A stretch of DNA of 64,000 bases from Taibaiella sp041660405 (GCA_041660405.1 JBAZWL010000010.1:62001-126000); one strand, 5' to 3'. Counted from the stretch's first letter, positions 25,376 through 33,990 are shown. The notes: generated from the letters alone by a model not told the origin. A program made the numbers and translations.

Positions 25376-25816
25376 ATGTCTATATGGTACAAAAATGATT
25401 ATACGTTAAGCGAATTAAATGATATGGGTAATAATACCATGGCCCAGACATTAGGCATGGAATTTATTGAGATCGGTGAGGACTATCTTAAATTAAAAAT
25501 GCCTGTTAATCAACATACACATCAACCCTATGGCATTTTACATGGCGGAGCTTCGGCCGCACTTGCTGAAACGGTAGGGAGTGTGGCCAGTTCGATGTGT
25601 ATTAACAATGAAAAACAGGTTTGTGTTGGCATGGAAATAAATTGCAATCATGTCAGGCCTAAAAGGGATGGGAATATAGTTGCAACTGCCTTGCCACTTC
25701 ACCTTGGAGCTACATCACATATCTGGGATATCAGGATTACTGATGAAAACAATAAACTAGTCTGTATAAGCAGGTTAACCATGGCCATTCTTAAGAAAAG
25801 GCAAGATCAGGTATAA
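25376..25816 (+). CDS. Hotdog-fold acyl-CoA thioesterase, PaaI/MenI-like
   Basis: The 146-residue protein has the hotdog pattern TLGMEFIEIGEDYLKLKMPV, then the catalytic-helix region YGILHGGASAALAETVGSVAS with HGG and the acidic residue, and the strand VGMEINCNHVRP. It should cleave acyl- or aryl-CoA esters; members act in menaquinone or phenylacetate metabolism. Length is normal. A TACCTTCG box lies some 30 bp upstream. It may be co-transcribed with the glycosyltransferase 41 bp downstream. Confidence 0.88.
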   Translation: MSIWYKNDYTLSELNDMGNNTMAQTLGMEFIEIGEDYLKLKMPVNQHTHQPYGILHGGASAALAETVGSVASSMCINNEKQVCVGMEINCNHVRPKRDGNIVATALPLHLGATSHIWDIRITDENNKLVCISRLTMAILKKRQDQV

Positions 25817-25857
25817 AGTATAAAGGAGTATTTTTGAGTTTATAAATCAAATTTTCT

Positions 25858-26661
25858 TTGAGTCAAACTTTTGCAGGAAATCAGGAAGGAAGTCAGCAAC
25901 CCATCAGTTTATCTGTTTGTATTGTTTCTAATCGATTGGATAAGAAGCTGGAAGAAATTATTGAGGCCGTTCACTCCAATGGAATAGAAATACTTATTGG
26001 TTATGATGGCGATATAAGCGCTGTTCCTTCAACATTTAATGCTTTGGGGTATGCAAAAATCCACTCTGTAACCTGGCAGGGATATAGTATTACCAAAAAT
26101 GAACTGACCACTAAAGCGACAGCCGATTGGATATTATCGCTTGACAGTGATGAGGTTCCTAATCGGGAATTGATGGCTGGACTGCTGAAGTTACCTTTCT
26201 CCGATCTTGCTCAAAATCAGATTTTTTCCATAAAACGGATTTCCTTTTTCGAAGGAAAAAAAATAATGCATGGTGCCTGGGGAAGGGATCGTGTACTGCG
26301 GTTGTACCATAAAAAATATACACAGTGGGATAATGCAATAGTACACGAGTCTTTGCAAAAAAAAGAGGATACGATTATAAAACAATTGCCGGGAATACTA
26401 CTTCATTATACGGCCGACGATTATGAATCTTTCCTTGTCAAAAATAAAAACTATGCCAGGCTATCGGCTTTGAAGTATTTCACTGCTAATAAAAAAAGCC
26501 CTTACTGGAAAAGGATACTTTCCCCGGTGTTTACTTTTATAAAAGAATATATTTTCCAGGGAGGATTTCTTGATGGGAATGCTGGCATAAAAATTGCCCG
26601 GATAAACGCTTTATATACTTATTGGAAGTACGATTATTTACGACAAAAATATCAGGATTGA
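25858..26661 (+). CDS. Family 2 glycosyltransferase, WaaE/KdtX-like
   Basis: The 267-residue protein begins at TTG 25858: the frame is closed by a stop 15 bp before it and has no ATG ahead of the conserved SLSVCIVSNRLDKKLEEII strand. It shows the GT2 core: the DGDI loop, then a DWILSLDSDEVPNRELM segment with the DxD metal site, and VLRLYHKKYTQWDNAIVHESL, typical of the lipopolysaccharide-core WaaE type. It probably adds a sugar to a cell-surface glycolipid. Its end overlaps the convergent ispH by 10 bp. Confidence 0.85.
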   Translation: MSQTFAGNQEGSQQPISLSVCIVSNRLDKKLEEIIEAVHSNGIEILIGYDGDISAVPSTFNALGYAKIHSVTWQGYSITKNELTTKATADWILSLDSDEVPNRELMAGLLKLPFSDLAQNQIFSIKRISFFEGKKIMHGAWGRDRVLRLYHKKYTQWDNAIVHESLQKKEDTIIKQLPGILLHYTADDYESFLVKNKNYARLSALKYFTANKKSPYWKRILSPVFTFIKEYIFQGGFLDGNAGIKIARINALYTYWKYDYLRQKYQD

Positions 26662-27884
26662 TCTAACTGTTGTTGCACATCAACCAACGCTTCTTTATTT
26701 CCGGTAAGCTCGCTTAGCTTATAAATTACACGTTCTACCAAAGAATCCGGACAACTCGCGCCTGAAGTGATCAATACTTTTAAAGGTGTGTGAAGCGACA
26801 TTGTAAAGGGCGATACTTTCTCTTTATGCGCGTGCAGATCGAAGTGTCGGATATGTTCCGGATCAATAAGACAGTCTTCATGGTTTATAAAATAAGTAGG
26901 CAGTTTTTGTTCGCATAACTCCACCAGGTGTGAAGTGTTGCTGCTATTATAACCACCTATCACCAATGCAAAATCCGCATCTTTTTCCAGCATACCGCTT
27001 ACCGCAGTCTGGTTGTCGTTGGTAGCATAACATAACGTATCGCGGGTATCTGCAAAGCGATCTTTAACAGAGATTTCGTCTAACTGAAAATGTGTTGTAA
27101 TTACTTGTTTCAGGTAATCGGCTATACCTTGTGTATCACTGGCCAGCATGGTGGTCTGGTTCACTACACCTATACGTTCCAGGTCTTTATTCACATTAAA
27201 TCCCCTGGAGTACTGACCATCAAATTCTTCATAGAATTTTTCTGCCTCTTCCTGTTGGGTGATATACATAGCAAGCCTTTCCGCCTGTTTCATATCCTTC
27301 ACTACTACGGTAGGTGTATGTGCTTTGCTGTGGGAAAATGTAGCACGTGTTTCCTCGTGCTTGGGTTTTCCGTGTACTATTATCGTATATCCATCATCAC
27401 CTATTTTTTCACTTCTGTTCCATACTTTTTCCACAAAGGGGCAAGTGGTATTATACTGCGTAGGCTCAATATTTTTCTCTTTAAGTATTTCCTCTATTTC
27501 CAGTGTAGTACCAAATGCAGGGATGATCACAATATCATCTTCTGTTATTGCATCCCAGCTAATCAATTGCCTGCCATAAGTATCCATAATAAACTGCACA
27601 CCTTCAGCGATAAGGTCTGCATTTACTTGCGGATTATGGATCATTTCACTTAGTAAAAAAATGTTTTTGCCCGGGTTTTCAGTAACTGCACGGAAGGCAA
27701 TTTCTATAGCATTCTCCACACCATAACAAAAGCCAAAGTGCCTGGCAAGTATAATTTGCAGGCTACCAATATCCAGAACAGTAGGGCTAAAATCTTTCTT
27801 TAGCTTATCCTCTTTTCTGCGCTTATTTTTAATGGCCGTTATTAGCGGACTGCGATAATGAACCGGGACATCAAACGTTTTCAT
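26652..27884 (-). CDS. ispH: 4-hydroxy-3-methylbut-2-enyl diphosphate reductase
   Basis: The 410-residue protein catalyses the last step of the MEP isoprenoid pathway. The three cysteines that bind the iron-sulfur cluster are visible: Cys53 (HFGFCYGVENA), Cys148 (NTTCPFVEKVW) and Cys378 (TSGASCPDSLVE). It is longer than the E. coli enzyme (about 316), with an N-terminal extension and insertions as in the plant/cyanobacterial-type branch common in Bacteroidota. It follows arginase by 13 bp. A polyprenyl synthase, which uses its product, lies at 36-37 kb. Confidence 0.95.
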   Translation of the reverse strand: MKTFDVPVHYRSPLITAIKNKRRKEDKLKKDFSPTVLDIGSLQIILARHFGFCYGVENAIEIAFRAVTENPGKNIFLLSEMIHNPQVNADLIAEGVQFIMDTYGRQLISWDAITEDDIVIIPAFGTTLEIEEILKEKNIEPTQYNTTCPFVEKVWNRSEKIGDDGYTIIVHGKPKHEETRATFSHSKAHTPTVVVKDMKQAERLAMYITQQEEAEKFYEEFDGQYSRGFNVNKDLERIGVVNQTTMLASDTQGIADYLKQVITTHFQLDEISVKDRFADTRDTLCYATNDNQTAVSGMLEKDADFALVIGGYNSSNTSHLVELCEQKLPTYFINHEDCLIDPEHIRHFDLHAHKEKVSPFTMSLHTPLKVLITSGASCPDSLVERVIYKLSELTGNKEALVDVQQQLDQS

Positions 27885-27897
27885 ACAATCTCAAAAT

Positions 27898-28845
27898 CTA
27901 GTTGACCAACAAAAGGTTGACACTTCTCTGCAAAATATTAAAGGCAATTTCTGCCATAAGATTCTCTTTATCCAAGGTAGGATTTACTTCTGTAATCTCA
28001 AAGCAACAGATTTTATGGTTCTGCATTAATGTAGCCAGGATATCTTCAGCTTCTTTTTCACGAAGACCATTGCTAACCGGTGTACCGGTACCACGGGATA
28101 TAGAACTATCAAGACTATCCACATCAAACGATACATAAATATCTTCACAATTGCTTAGGTGCAACAATGCCTGACGCACTATATTCTCCACACCTTTTTT
28201 GCGGACTTCCTGTACCGGTATTACTTTTATATTGTGCTTTTTTAATAAAGCTTCTTCTTCTTTTTCATAGTCACGCAAGCCTATAAATACAATATCTTCC
28301 GGGTGAACCTTCGGTTGTATCTTACCTATGTTCTTTAGTTTATTCCACCAATCTATAGTATTGGCATCCAGCTTATGCGTTTTATTATCTGCATTATCTT
28401 CACCCAGAGATGCGGCCAACGGCATACCATGCATATTGCCGGAAGGCGTGGTATAAGGCGTGTGCATATCAGCATGCGCATCAATCCAGATTACGCCCAA
28501 CCTACCCTTTGGCTTTGCCATTTTAATACCGGCAATAGTGCCACCGGCTGTGCTATGATCACCTGCAAGAATAATTGGGAAAAGGCCCGATTTCAATGTT
28601 TCATTTACCGATTGGGAAATACGCTCGTACATGGTGTAAACACCTTTGATACGTTTAGCATAGGGAGATTCAACAGGTTCGTAAAGTAGTTTATTCTCAT
28701 CGGGAATAACTTCTGTTGGAATATTTACAAAAAGGCTGCTCATAAAATCCAGGGCTGCAACTTTAATGGCATCAACGCCAAGACTAGCGCCTCTGGTACC
28801 TGCACCTATTTCCGATCGTACTTCAATAATTTTGATATTACGCAT
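27898..28845 (-). CDS. Arginase family protein
   Basis: The 315-residue protein has all ureohydrolase metal motifs: GDHSTAGG, DAHADMHTP, SFDVDSLDSS and a late EVNP. The DAHADMHTP.TPSGNMHGMP pattern points to arginase (arginine to ornithine and urea) over agmatinase. I use the ATG at 28845 (MRNIKIIEVRSE); a TTG three codons upstream also opens the frame but lies within a likely promoter. It forms a short operon with ispH, 13 bp away. Confidence 0.9.
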   Translation of the reverse strand: MRNIKIIEVRSEIGAGTRGASLGVDAIKVAALDFMSSLFVNIPTEVIPDENKLLYEPVESPYAKRIKGVYTMYERISQSVNETLKSGLFPIILAGDHSTAGGTIAGIKMAKPKGRLGVIWIDAHADMHTPYTTPSGNMHGMPLAASLGEDNADNKTHKLDANTIDWWNKLKNIGKIQPKVHPEDIVFIGLRDYEKEEEALLKKHNIKVIPVQEVRKKGVENIVRQALLHLSNCEDIYVSFDVDSLDSSISRGTGTPVSNGLREKEAEDILATLMQNHKICCFEITEVNPTLDKENLMAEIAFNILQRSVNLLLVN

Positions 28846-28851
28846 ACGGCT

Positions 28852-28859
28852 CAAAAGTA
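28852..28859 (-). promoter_or_regulatory. -7 promoter box of the arginase gene
   Basis: TACTTTTG on the minus strand matches TAnnTTTG and ends 6 bp before the ATG, which predicts a leaderless or nearly leaderless mRNA. The -33 box is weak (TTCG). Confidence 0.4.
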
Positions 28860-28861
28860 CA

Positions 28862-28899
28862 AAAAAGGCTACAGCTTTCCGAAAACTGTAGCCTTTTTG
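28862..28899 (-). terminator. Terminator after the TlpA-like gene
   Basis: AAAAAGGCTACAG and CTGTAGCCTTTTT form a 13-bp stem with a T-run on both sides; it ends the thioredoxin-like gene. Confidence 0.85.
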
Positions 28900-28930
28900 C
28901 TTGAAATGTAAGTATTTATTAATTGCTCTG

Positions 28931-29416
28931 CTATTTAAGCTGAGCTTCTATCCATTCCTTCAACTCATCAGTCGATATTTCTTCTGACTTTAATTTATGT
29001 TCGCCGGTTTTATTGTTGATCATTAATGTTGCCGGCAGGCCACCTTCCCATTCAGATGCTATCTTAGGTATGTACTCTGTAGGGTTTGTTTCATTGAACC
29101 ACACTACTTCCGGATGTAGTTTCTTTTTGCTGACCCAGGCCTGAAGTTTTGCGGGATACTGTTCTTTAAAGTCAAAGCTTACGAGCAATATTTTTACAGG
29201 CTTCCCTTTATATAAGTCGTGGACCATATTAAAAGACGGAAGCTCTTTAACACAAGGTATACACCAGGTGGCCCAAAAATTTACGATGTAAATAGTGTCT
29301 TTATCAGATACTCTTTGTACAAGATCATCTGCACTGTATGATTTTATTTTTTGTCCTTGTGCATTACTGTAAAATGCAAAAAGGAAAAAAGACAGGAATA
29401 ATATTGCTTTTTTCAT
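28931..29416 (-). CDS. TlpA-like periplasmic thioredoxin
   Basis: From the ATG at 29416 the protein has 161 residues: signal peptide MKKAILFLSFFLFAFYSNAQ, then a thioredoxin fold with the active site WATWCIPCVKELP. The WCxPC motif and the strand VKILLVSFDFKEQYPAKLQAW place it in the TlpA/ResA group, which reduces disulfides outside the cytoplasm. The upstream in-frame ATG at 29449 would put eleven residues before the signal peptide and overlaps the promoter box. It is divergent from a monooxygenase gene. Confidence 0.9.
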   Translation of the reverse strand: MKKAILFLSFFLFAFYSNAQGQKIKSYSADDLVQRVSDKDTIYIVNFWATWCIPCVKELPSFNMVHDLYKGKPVKILLVSFDFKEQYPAKLQAWVSKKKLHPEVVWFNETNPTEYIPKIASEWEGGLPATLMINNKTGEHKLKSEEISTDELKEWIEAQLK

Positions 29417-29420
29417 GGCG

Positions 29421-29428
29421 CAAAGGTA
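29421..29428 (-). promoter_or_regulatory. -7 promoter box of the TlpA-like gene
   Basis: TACCTTTG (minus strand) ends 4 bp before the ATG at 29416, again predicting a leaderless mRNA. A TTG that could serve as -33 box lies about 19 bp upstream. Confidence 0.45.
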
Positions 29429-29467
29429 ACAGAGCTTGTGTAAAGACAACCTTAATTTTTATAGGCT

Positions 29468-29590
29468 TTAGCGGCGTACTACAATGTGATGAATTGCAAC
29501 TACAAAGGAGCCACTAAAAAAAGAAAGCCAGCCCAAGAATGAACCAGCCCCTATAAACCCTATCACCATGAAAACACAAATGTAGGCCAT
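29468..29590 (-). CDS. Possible small membrane protein
   Basis: A 40-codon frame from ATG 29590 encodes one or two hydrophobic segments (MAYICVFMVIGFIGAGSFLG, then LSFFSGSFVVAIHHIVVRR). The frame stays open and hydrophobic for about 19 codons upstream (IPYIIFLSNIFIG), so this may be a fragment of an older gene. No promoter or binding site decides the start. It occupies the otherwise empty 340-bp divergent region between the TlpA-like gene and the monooxygenase. Confidence 0.3.
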   Translation of the reverse strand: MAYICVFMVIGFIGAGSFLGWLSFFSGSFVVAIHHIVVRR

Positions 29591-29721
29591 AATCAGATCC
29601 CTGCCAATAAAGATATTTGATAGGAATATAATATACGGTATCAGCGATCAAGTATTGCTTCTTATCATTTCTTCCTATTCATACATCTATCATCGCTAAT
29701 ATTGTTGCAGCCTGGCTACAT

Positions 29722-29729
29722 TACCTTTG
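29722..29729 (+). promoter_or_regulatory. -7 promoter box of the monooxygenase gene
   Basis: TACCTTTG lies about 30 bp before the ATG at 29759 with TATTG some 17 bp upstream as a weak -33 box. Confidence 0.45.
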
Positions 29730-29758
29730 CTTTTCCAAAACGAAAAAGCAATTCTCCA

Positions 29759-30754
29759 ATGAATTCAATTCCATTATCCGTATTAGATCTTGCCGTAGTA
29801 ACCGAAGGTGGAAACGCCACTTTAGCTATAGAGCGAACTGTGCAACTGGCCAGGCATGTAGAGCAGGAAGGCTATAATAGGTTGTGGCTGGCAGAGCATC
29901 ATAATATGGCCAATATTGCAAGTTCTGCAACAGCAGTGCTAATAGGACATGTTGCCGGTCATACCAGTACTATAAGAGTAGGTTCGGGAGGTATTATGTT
30001 GCCCAATCATTCTCCACTGGCTGTGGCCGAGCAATTTGGTACCCTGGAAACATTATATCCCGGTCGTATTGATTTAGGATTGGGCAGAGCTCCCGGTACA
30101 GATCAAGCCACCGCTATGGCTTTAAGAAGAAACTTTGCAGATGGTTCCTATAATTTTGGCAGGAATATTGAAGAATTGCAACATTATTTCAGCAATACCA
30201 GTGAACAAACACGGGTAAGAGCATTTCCCGGAGAAGGTGCCGATATTCCAATCTGGGTGCTAGGTTCCAGTACCGACAGCGCTTACCTTGCTGCCGAAAT
30301 GGGTTTACCTTATGCTTTTGCAGCCCATTTTGCACCTGCACAATTCAGGGCGGCTATAAAAATTTATCGTCAACATTTTAAACCTTCTGCACAATTAACA
30401 CAACCTTATGTGATGGCCTGCGTTAATATGATAGCTGGAGCGAATGATGAGGAAGCGCAATATCTGGCCACAAGCGTTTACCAGATGTTCCTGGGTATTA
30501 TTACCAATAAAAGAAGGCCATTGCAACCACCCGTAAAAAGTATGGATGCACTGTGGGATCTGCAGGAAAGGGCTGCTGTGGCACAAATGACCAGTTGCAC
30601 TTTTATAGGTGGTAAAGAAACTTTAAGAGAAAAGCTTCATGCATTTATTGAAGAAACTGAAATAAACGAATTGATGATGACCAGTAATATTTATGATATG
30701 GAAGCCAGGCTGCGCTCTTTCTCTATATTGAAAGAAGCTTTGCATACAGCATAA
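29759..30754 (+). CDS. Luciferase-like (LLM class) flavin-dependent monooxygenase
   Basis: The 331-residue TIM-barrel protein matches the MsnO8/YhbW subgroup: IPLSVLDLAVVTEGG at the N-terminus, RLWLAEHHNMANIASSATAVL, RVGSGGIMLPNHSPLAVAEQF and DLGLGRAPGTDQ. It should use reduced flavin and oxygen on an unknown substrate. I use the ATG at 29759; the longer frame begins with TTG at 29702 and includes the promoter box. Confidence 0.9.
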   Translation: MNSIPLSVLDLAVVTEGGNATLAIERTVQLARHVEQEGYNRLWLAEHHNMANIASSATAVLIGHVAGHTSTIRVGSGGIMLPNHSPLAVAEQFGTLETLYPGRIDLGLGRAPGTDQATAMALRRNFADGSYNFGRNIEELQHYFSNTSEQTRVRAFPGEGADIPIWVLGSSTDSAYLAAEMGLPYAFAAHFAPAQFRAAIKIYRQHFKPSAQLTQPYVMACVNMIAGANDEEAQYLATSVYQMFLGIITNKRRPLQPPVKSMDALWDLQERAAVAQMTSCTFIGGKETLREKLHAFIEETEINELMMTSNIYDMEARLRSFSILKEALHTA

Positions 30755-30866
30755 ATTTAATTGTACTAAGTCCTTCAAACTAAAACTATTAGTGCATTAG
30801 AAGATTAAATTTTGAAGAATTTTGAAAATGATGTTGCAAAATCATTTATAAAATGTTAATTTCGTT

Positions 30867-30974
30867 TATCCTTGCAAAGGATATGTTTGAAAAAGTTTAA
30901 CAAAAGAAATTATTAGTCTAATAACCAATAAACCAAACACAGGAGTCCTGGATATATTCAGGGCTCCTTTTTTT
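30867..30974 (+). ncRNA. Possible small transcript with own promoter and terminator
   Basis: In the 286-bp gap after the monooxygenase, TTTA-N18-TATCCTTG (one base off the -7 consensus) at 30845-30874 is followed by about 100 nt ending in the hairpin GGAGTCCTG/TCAGGGCTCC and eight T (30942-30973). The stretch has no sizeable frame, only a five-codon ATG-TAA at 30883. It could also be the distal terminator of the monooxygenase gene. Confidence 0.25.
30942..30974 (+). terminator. Terminator before yceH
   Basis: GGAGTCCTG and CAGGGCTCC pair around a short loop, followed by eight T. Confidence 0.75.
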
Positions 30975-31040
30975 TGAAAAAAATGCTGTGGTAATTTTTA
31001 GCAAACTGCTCATTATTACCTTCATTCCCTATCTTTAATT

Positions 31041-31700
31041 ATGGAAGAACAACAAGTTACTTTACCGGTTTTGGACGATCAGGAAATTCGCGTACTTGGC
31101 GCCTTAATGGAGAAAGCAAGAACAACTCCTGAATATTATCCCATGACCGTAAATGGTTTAACCGCTGCCTGTAATCAAAAAACATCGCGCAGGCCTGTAG
31201 TACAATATGATGAGCAAACAGTAATACTCACGCTCGACAGACTTAAAAAGAAAGGACTCATTGCAACTGCAACTGGCGGTACCAGCCGTACAGTAAAATA
31301 TAAACACAACTTTGCTCTCGTATATCAAATGATACCCCAGGAACTTGCTGTCATTTGTATGTTACTGTTAAGAGGTGCGCAAACGCCTGGTGAATTGAAT
31401 ACCAATTCAGGCAGGTTATACGAGTTTGATTCGCTTGATGAGGTACAAGCTGTATTGGAAAAACTATCTGGTACAGATACGCCCTTTGTTAAACAATTGC
31501 CGAGGCAGGCGGGACAGAAAGAAGCACGCTATATTCATCTGCTAGGTGTATACAACGAACTTGCAGAAGAGGCTATTCCTGCTCATTATCATTCCAATAA
31601 AAATGCACAACAGGAATTGGAAGAACGTGTAAGTATCCTGGAACAGGAACTTTCCTCCCTAAAAGAAGCATTCGACAAATTAATGAAGGAATTGACGTAG
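31041..31700 (+). CDS. YceH family protein (DUF480)
   Basis: The 219-residue protein shows the YceH pattern: DDQEIRVLGALMEKARTTPEYYPMTVNGLTAACNQKTSR, then VILTLDRLKKKGLI and LRGAQTPGELNTNSGRLYEF. The family consists of two winged-helix domains; its role is not settled. A C-terminal coiled coil (LEERVSILEQELSSLKEAF) completes it. Length is normal. Its transcript probably ends at the palindrome 45 bp downstream. Confidence 0.93.
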   Translation: MEEQQVTLPVLDDQEIRVLGALMEKARTTPEYYPMTVNGLTAACNQKTSRRPVVQYDEQTVILTLDRLKKKGLIATATGGTSRTVKYKHNFALVYQMIPQELAVICMLLLRGAQTPGELNTNSGRLYEFDSLDEVQAVLEKLSGTDTPFVKQLPRQAGQKEARYIHLLGVYNELAEEAIPAHYHSNKNAQQELEERVSILEQELSSLKEAFDKLMKELT

Positions 31701-31742
31701 AAACGTACAATTTCTGTCTATTCCAAATTGTATCTAAACAAT

Positions 31743-31773
31743 GTAGAGACGCGCAATTGCGCGTCTTTTTTTT
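31743..31773 (+). repeat. Palindromic repeat, family A copy 1, acting as terminator
   Basis: A 20-bp perfect palindrome (AGACGCGCAATTGCGCGTCT) preceded by TAG and followed by eight T. Related copies lie at 31815-31837 and 51924-51951. Confidence 0.8.
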
Positions 31774-31814
31774 GCGTTGAAAACAAGATTGTGTCATATT
31801 AGATACAGATCTTG

Positions 31815-31837
31815 GACGTGCAATTACGCGTCTCTAG
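31815..31837. repeat. Palindromic repeat, family A degenerate copy
   Basis: GACGTGCAATTACGCGTCTC differs from the family core at two places. With the copy at 31743 it forms a pair of outward-facing elements. Confidence 0.6.
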
Positions 31838-31845
31838 GATTTATA

Positions 31846-32478
31846 TCAATTAACCTTTAGCCATCCGGTAATACTCATTCTGGGTTTATTTACCAGGAGT
31901 ACCTCATGTTCCAGTTCGCTGCTTTTAAAAAACACACTTTTACCATTCAGGGGACTTATGGTCTCTGCCACTCCTTCATGGTATACGCATAGCTCACCGC
32001 CATCACCGTCTTTCCAACCTTCATTTAAGTACATGATCATGGAATACTGCCTGCTTTTATCATTCCGGAACTGGTCAATATGTTTGCGGTAAAAGCTACC
32101 GGTATCATATAAAGTATAGTGAAACTCAAAACCAGTAATGCCGGTGTAGCAGGTACGATTAAGGTGCAACACAAACTCATCCATCAGATCAAAAAAGCTA
32201 TTCTCAAAAGGATCATTATGCTTCCGGTCGAGCCAATAGATTACATCACCCCTTACCAGTTTGTTTTGCACAGCCAGCGTTTCATTACCTGTACCGGCAG
32301 CGTATAATAGTTTTTCTCCGTAAAGCTTTACCAGGTTTTCCTTGAGATTTAGGGCGAGTTCTTTACTCAAGAAATGTTCAGCGGTTCCTACTTTCTGATC
32401 AATAAAAGTATCAATGAGGGCATTAAAGATTGTCAGCAAAAAGATAGATTGACGAAGCGTAAGGCAGATTGCCGGCAA
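31846..32478 (-). CDS. 2OG-Fe(II) oxygenase, prolyl 4-hydroxylase-like
   Basis: The protein has the double-stranded beta-helix of P4H-like dioxygenases: iron ligands His and Asp in RKHIDQFRND, the distal His in SELEHEVLLV and the 2-oxoglutarate-binding Arg in KPRMSITGWLKVN. The YSMIMYLNEGWKDGDGGELCVY strand pair is typical. The substrate is unknown. The start is uncertain: the frame opens with TTG at 32478, has no ATG before the conserved part, and another TTG about 14 codons in gives a more typical N-terminus. Confidence 0.88.
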   Translation of the reverse strand: MPAICLTLRQSIFLLTIFNALIDTFIDQKVGTAEHFLSKELALNLKENLVKLYGEKLLYAAGTGNETLAVQNKLVRGDVIYWLDRKHNDPFENSFFDLMDEFVLHLNRTCYTGITGFEFHYTLYDTGSFYRKHIDQFRNDKSRQYSMIMYLNEGWKDGDGGELCVYHEGVAETISPLNGKSVFFKSSELEHEVLLVNKPRMSITGWLKVN

Positions 32479-32601
32479 AGCGGTGAAGGTAATGGTAATT
32501 TAATTGGTAAAGATATTTAGCTCCGCCGGGCTTTGGCGTACCGGGCTTTTAACTTTGTTCTATATCAATTTTAAAGAACATAAACACCAATATTCAACCT
32601 T

Positions 32602-33879
32602 ATGGCAGGAAATGTAAATATCACTTCGAAAGGTATTCAGAAAGTACTGAAGCACTACACACCCAGGCAAGCCATTGCGGAGTATATATGGAATGGGTTT
32701 GATGCCGGTGCAGATACCATCCATATCAATTACGGCTTCAATGAGTTGGGCAATATGGAACACCTGGTCATCTCTGATAACGGCAATGGCATTGACATGG
32801 AAAGAATAAAAGCCAAGTTCAACCCTTTCTATGATTCAGAAAAATCTGTTCCGTTTTCTGCGCCCAAACATACCTCGCTGATGCATGGCAAAAATGGTGT
32901 GGGCCGGTTAACTTTTTTCACCTTTGCCTATACTGCCCGGTGGCTTACCGTGTACAAAAAAGAAGGCCAGCTTTGTGGTGGCTCCATACAAATTTCTACA
33001 AACGGATTAAATGCTTATCAAACCGAAAGTTTGTCTTCCACTACTCACGTAACAACAGGTACAGAGGTTTCTTTTCAGCACATCAGCATTTCTAAGGAAG
33101 AAATGGAGTCTATAATACTACCCTTCCTGATTTCGGAATTCTGCTGGTTTCTTGAGCTTCACAAGGAAAAGAGCTATCGCATTTTCGTCAATGGCATTGC
33201 GCTCGATTATTCAGAAAATATTGAAGATGCTGAAGAAGACCTGGAATTCTTTTATGAAAAAACGGACACCTTGTTCCGCGTAAAATTTATTCAGTGGAAA
33301 AAGCCATTGAATAAAGAGCTATCGAAATATTATTTCCTTAATGAAAACGGGGAAGAAGTATTTAAAGATTATACTACGCTAAATAAAAAGGGTGACGAGT
33401 TTTATCACAGTGTTTTTATCCAGAGTTCTTTTTTCAACGACTTCGATTTTAAAAGTACTGAAGACCAGGTGCAGGCTGATATTTTTGGAAAAGCAAGATC
33501 TGCTCCAGAGTATAAGTTTCTAATTAAAAACATTAATGAGTATCTGAAAGCCAAAAGGAAGCCTTATCTACGCATATATGCTACGAAACTAATGGAGCAA
33601 TACGAACAGGAAGCTATATTTCCGATATATAAAACGGACTATGATAAATTGACCAAAAAGCCCTGGTTACAAAGAGTAATTACTGCATTATATGAAGCAC
33701 AACCAAGACTGTTCAGCAACCTGAATATGGAACAAAAGAAGATTATGCTAAACATGATAAGCCTCATCCTGGAAAGCAACCGAAGAAAAGATATGTTCTC
33801 CTTAATCAATGGAATCATTGAACTGGATCAGGACGAAGCACGGCTAATGAAGATATCATTGCCACAGGTGTTGGTGTAA
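32602..33879 (+). CDS. GHKL (HSP90/MutL-like) ATPase, apparently short at the C-terminus
   Basis: The 425-residue protein has the Bergerat ATP site: N box in AIAEYIWNGFDAGAD (residues 24-38), G1 in SDNGNGID and G2 in HGKNGVGRLTFFTFAY. The second half follows the S5-like and helical parts seen in MutL/MORC-type ATPases. Some prokaryotic relatives (paraMORC) accompany restriction-like systems and continue for about 200 residues beyond where this protein ends (LMKISLPQVLV). No continuation is visible downstream in any frame, and no nuclease or methylase lies nearby. A TAACTTTG box lies near 32549. Function unknown. Confidence 0.8.
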   Translation: MAGNVNITSKGIQKVLKHYTPRQAIAEYIWNGFDAGADTIHINYGFNELGNMEHLVISDNGNGIDMERIKAKFNPFYDSEKSVPFSAPKHTSLMHGKNGVGRLTFFTFAYTARWLTVYKKEGQLCGGSIQISTNGLNAYQTESLSSTTHVTTGTEVSFQHISISKEEMESIILPFLISEFCWFLELHKEKSYRIFVNGIALDYSENIEDAEEDLEFFYEKTDTLFRVKFIQWKKPLNKELSKYYFLNENGEEVFKDYTTLNKKGDEFYHSVFIQSSFFNDFDFKSTEDQVQADIFGKARSAPEYKFLIKNINEYLKAKRKPYLRIYATKLMEQYEQEAIFPIYKTDYDKLTKKPWLQRVITALYEAQPRLFSNLNMEQKKIMLNMISLILESNRRKDMFSLINGIIELDQDEARLMKISLPQVLV

Positions 33880-33926
33880 TTCCCTCACCCCTCATTTCCA
33901 GAAGATTTGACTATCAAACCTAATCC

Positions 33927-33966
33927 TTATTTATCGCAGCGTCGTGGCGACGTTGCGAGAAAATAA
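33927..33966. repeat. Palindromic repeat, family C copy 2
   Basis: The 40-bp element (outer TTATTTATCGCAGCG and CGAGAAAATAA) is the inverse of the copy at 3661-3699 with a handful of substitutions. Confidence 0.65.
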
Positions 33967-33990
33967 ATATCCTATTCAGGGGCATCAATA

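Noticed and set aside
27090..27653. 187-codon plus-strand frame opposite ispH
   Set aside because: It overlaps the conserved ispH coding region in antisense, is Cys/Phe/Tyr-rich in a shadow-like way and has no motif.
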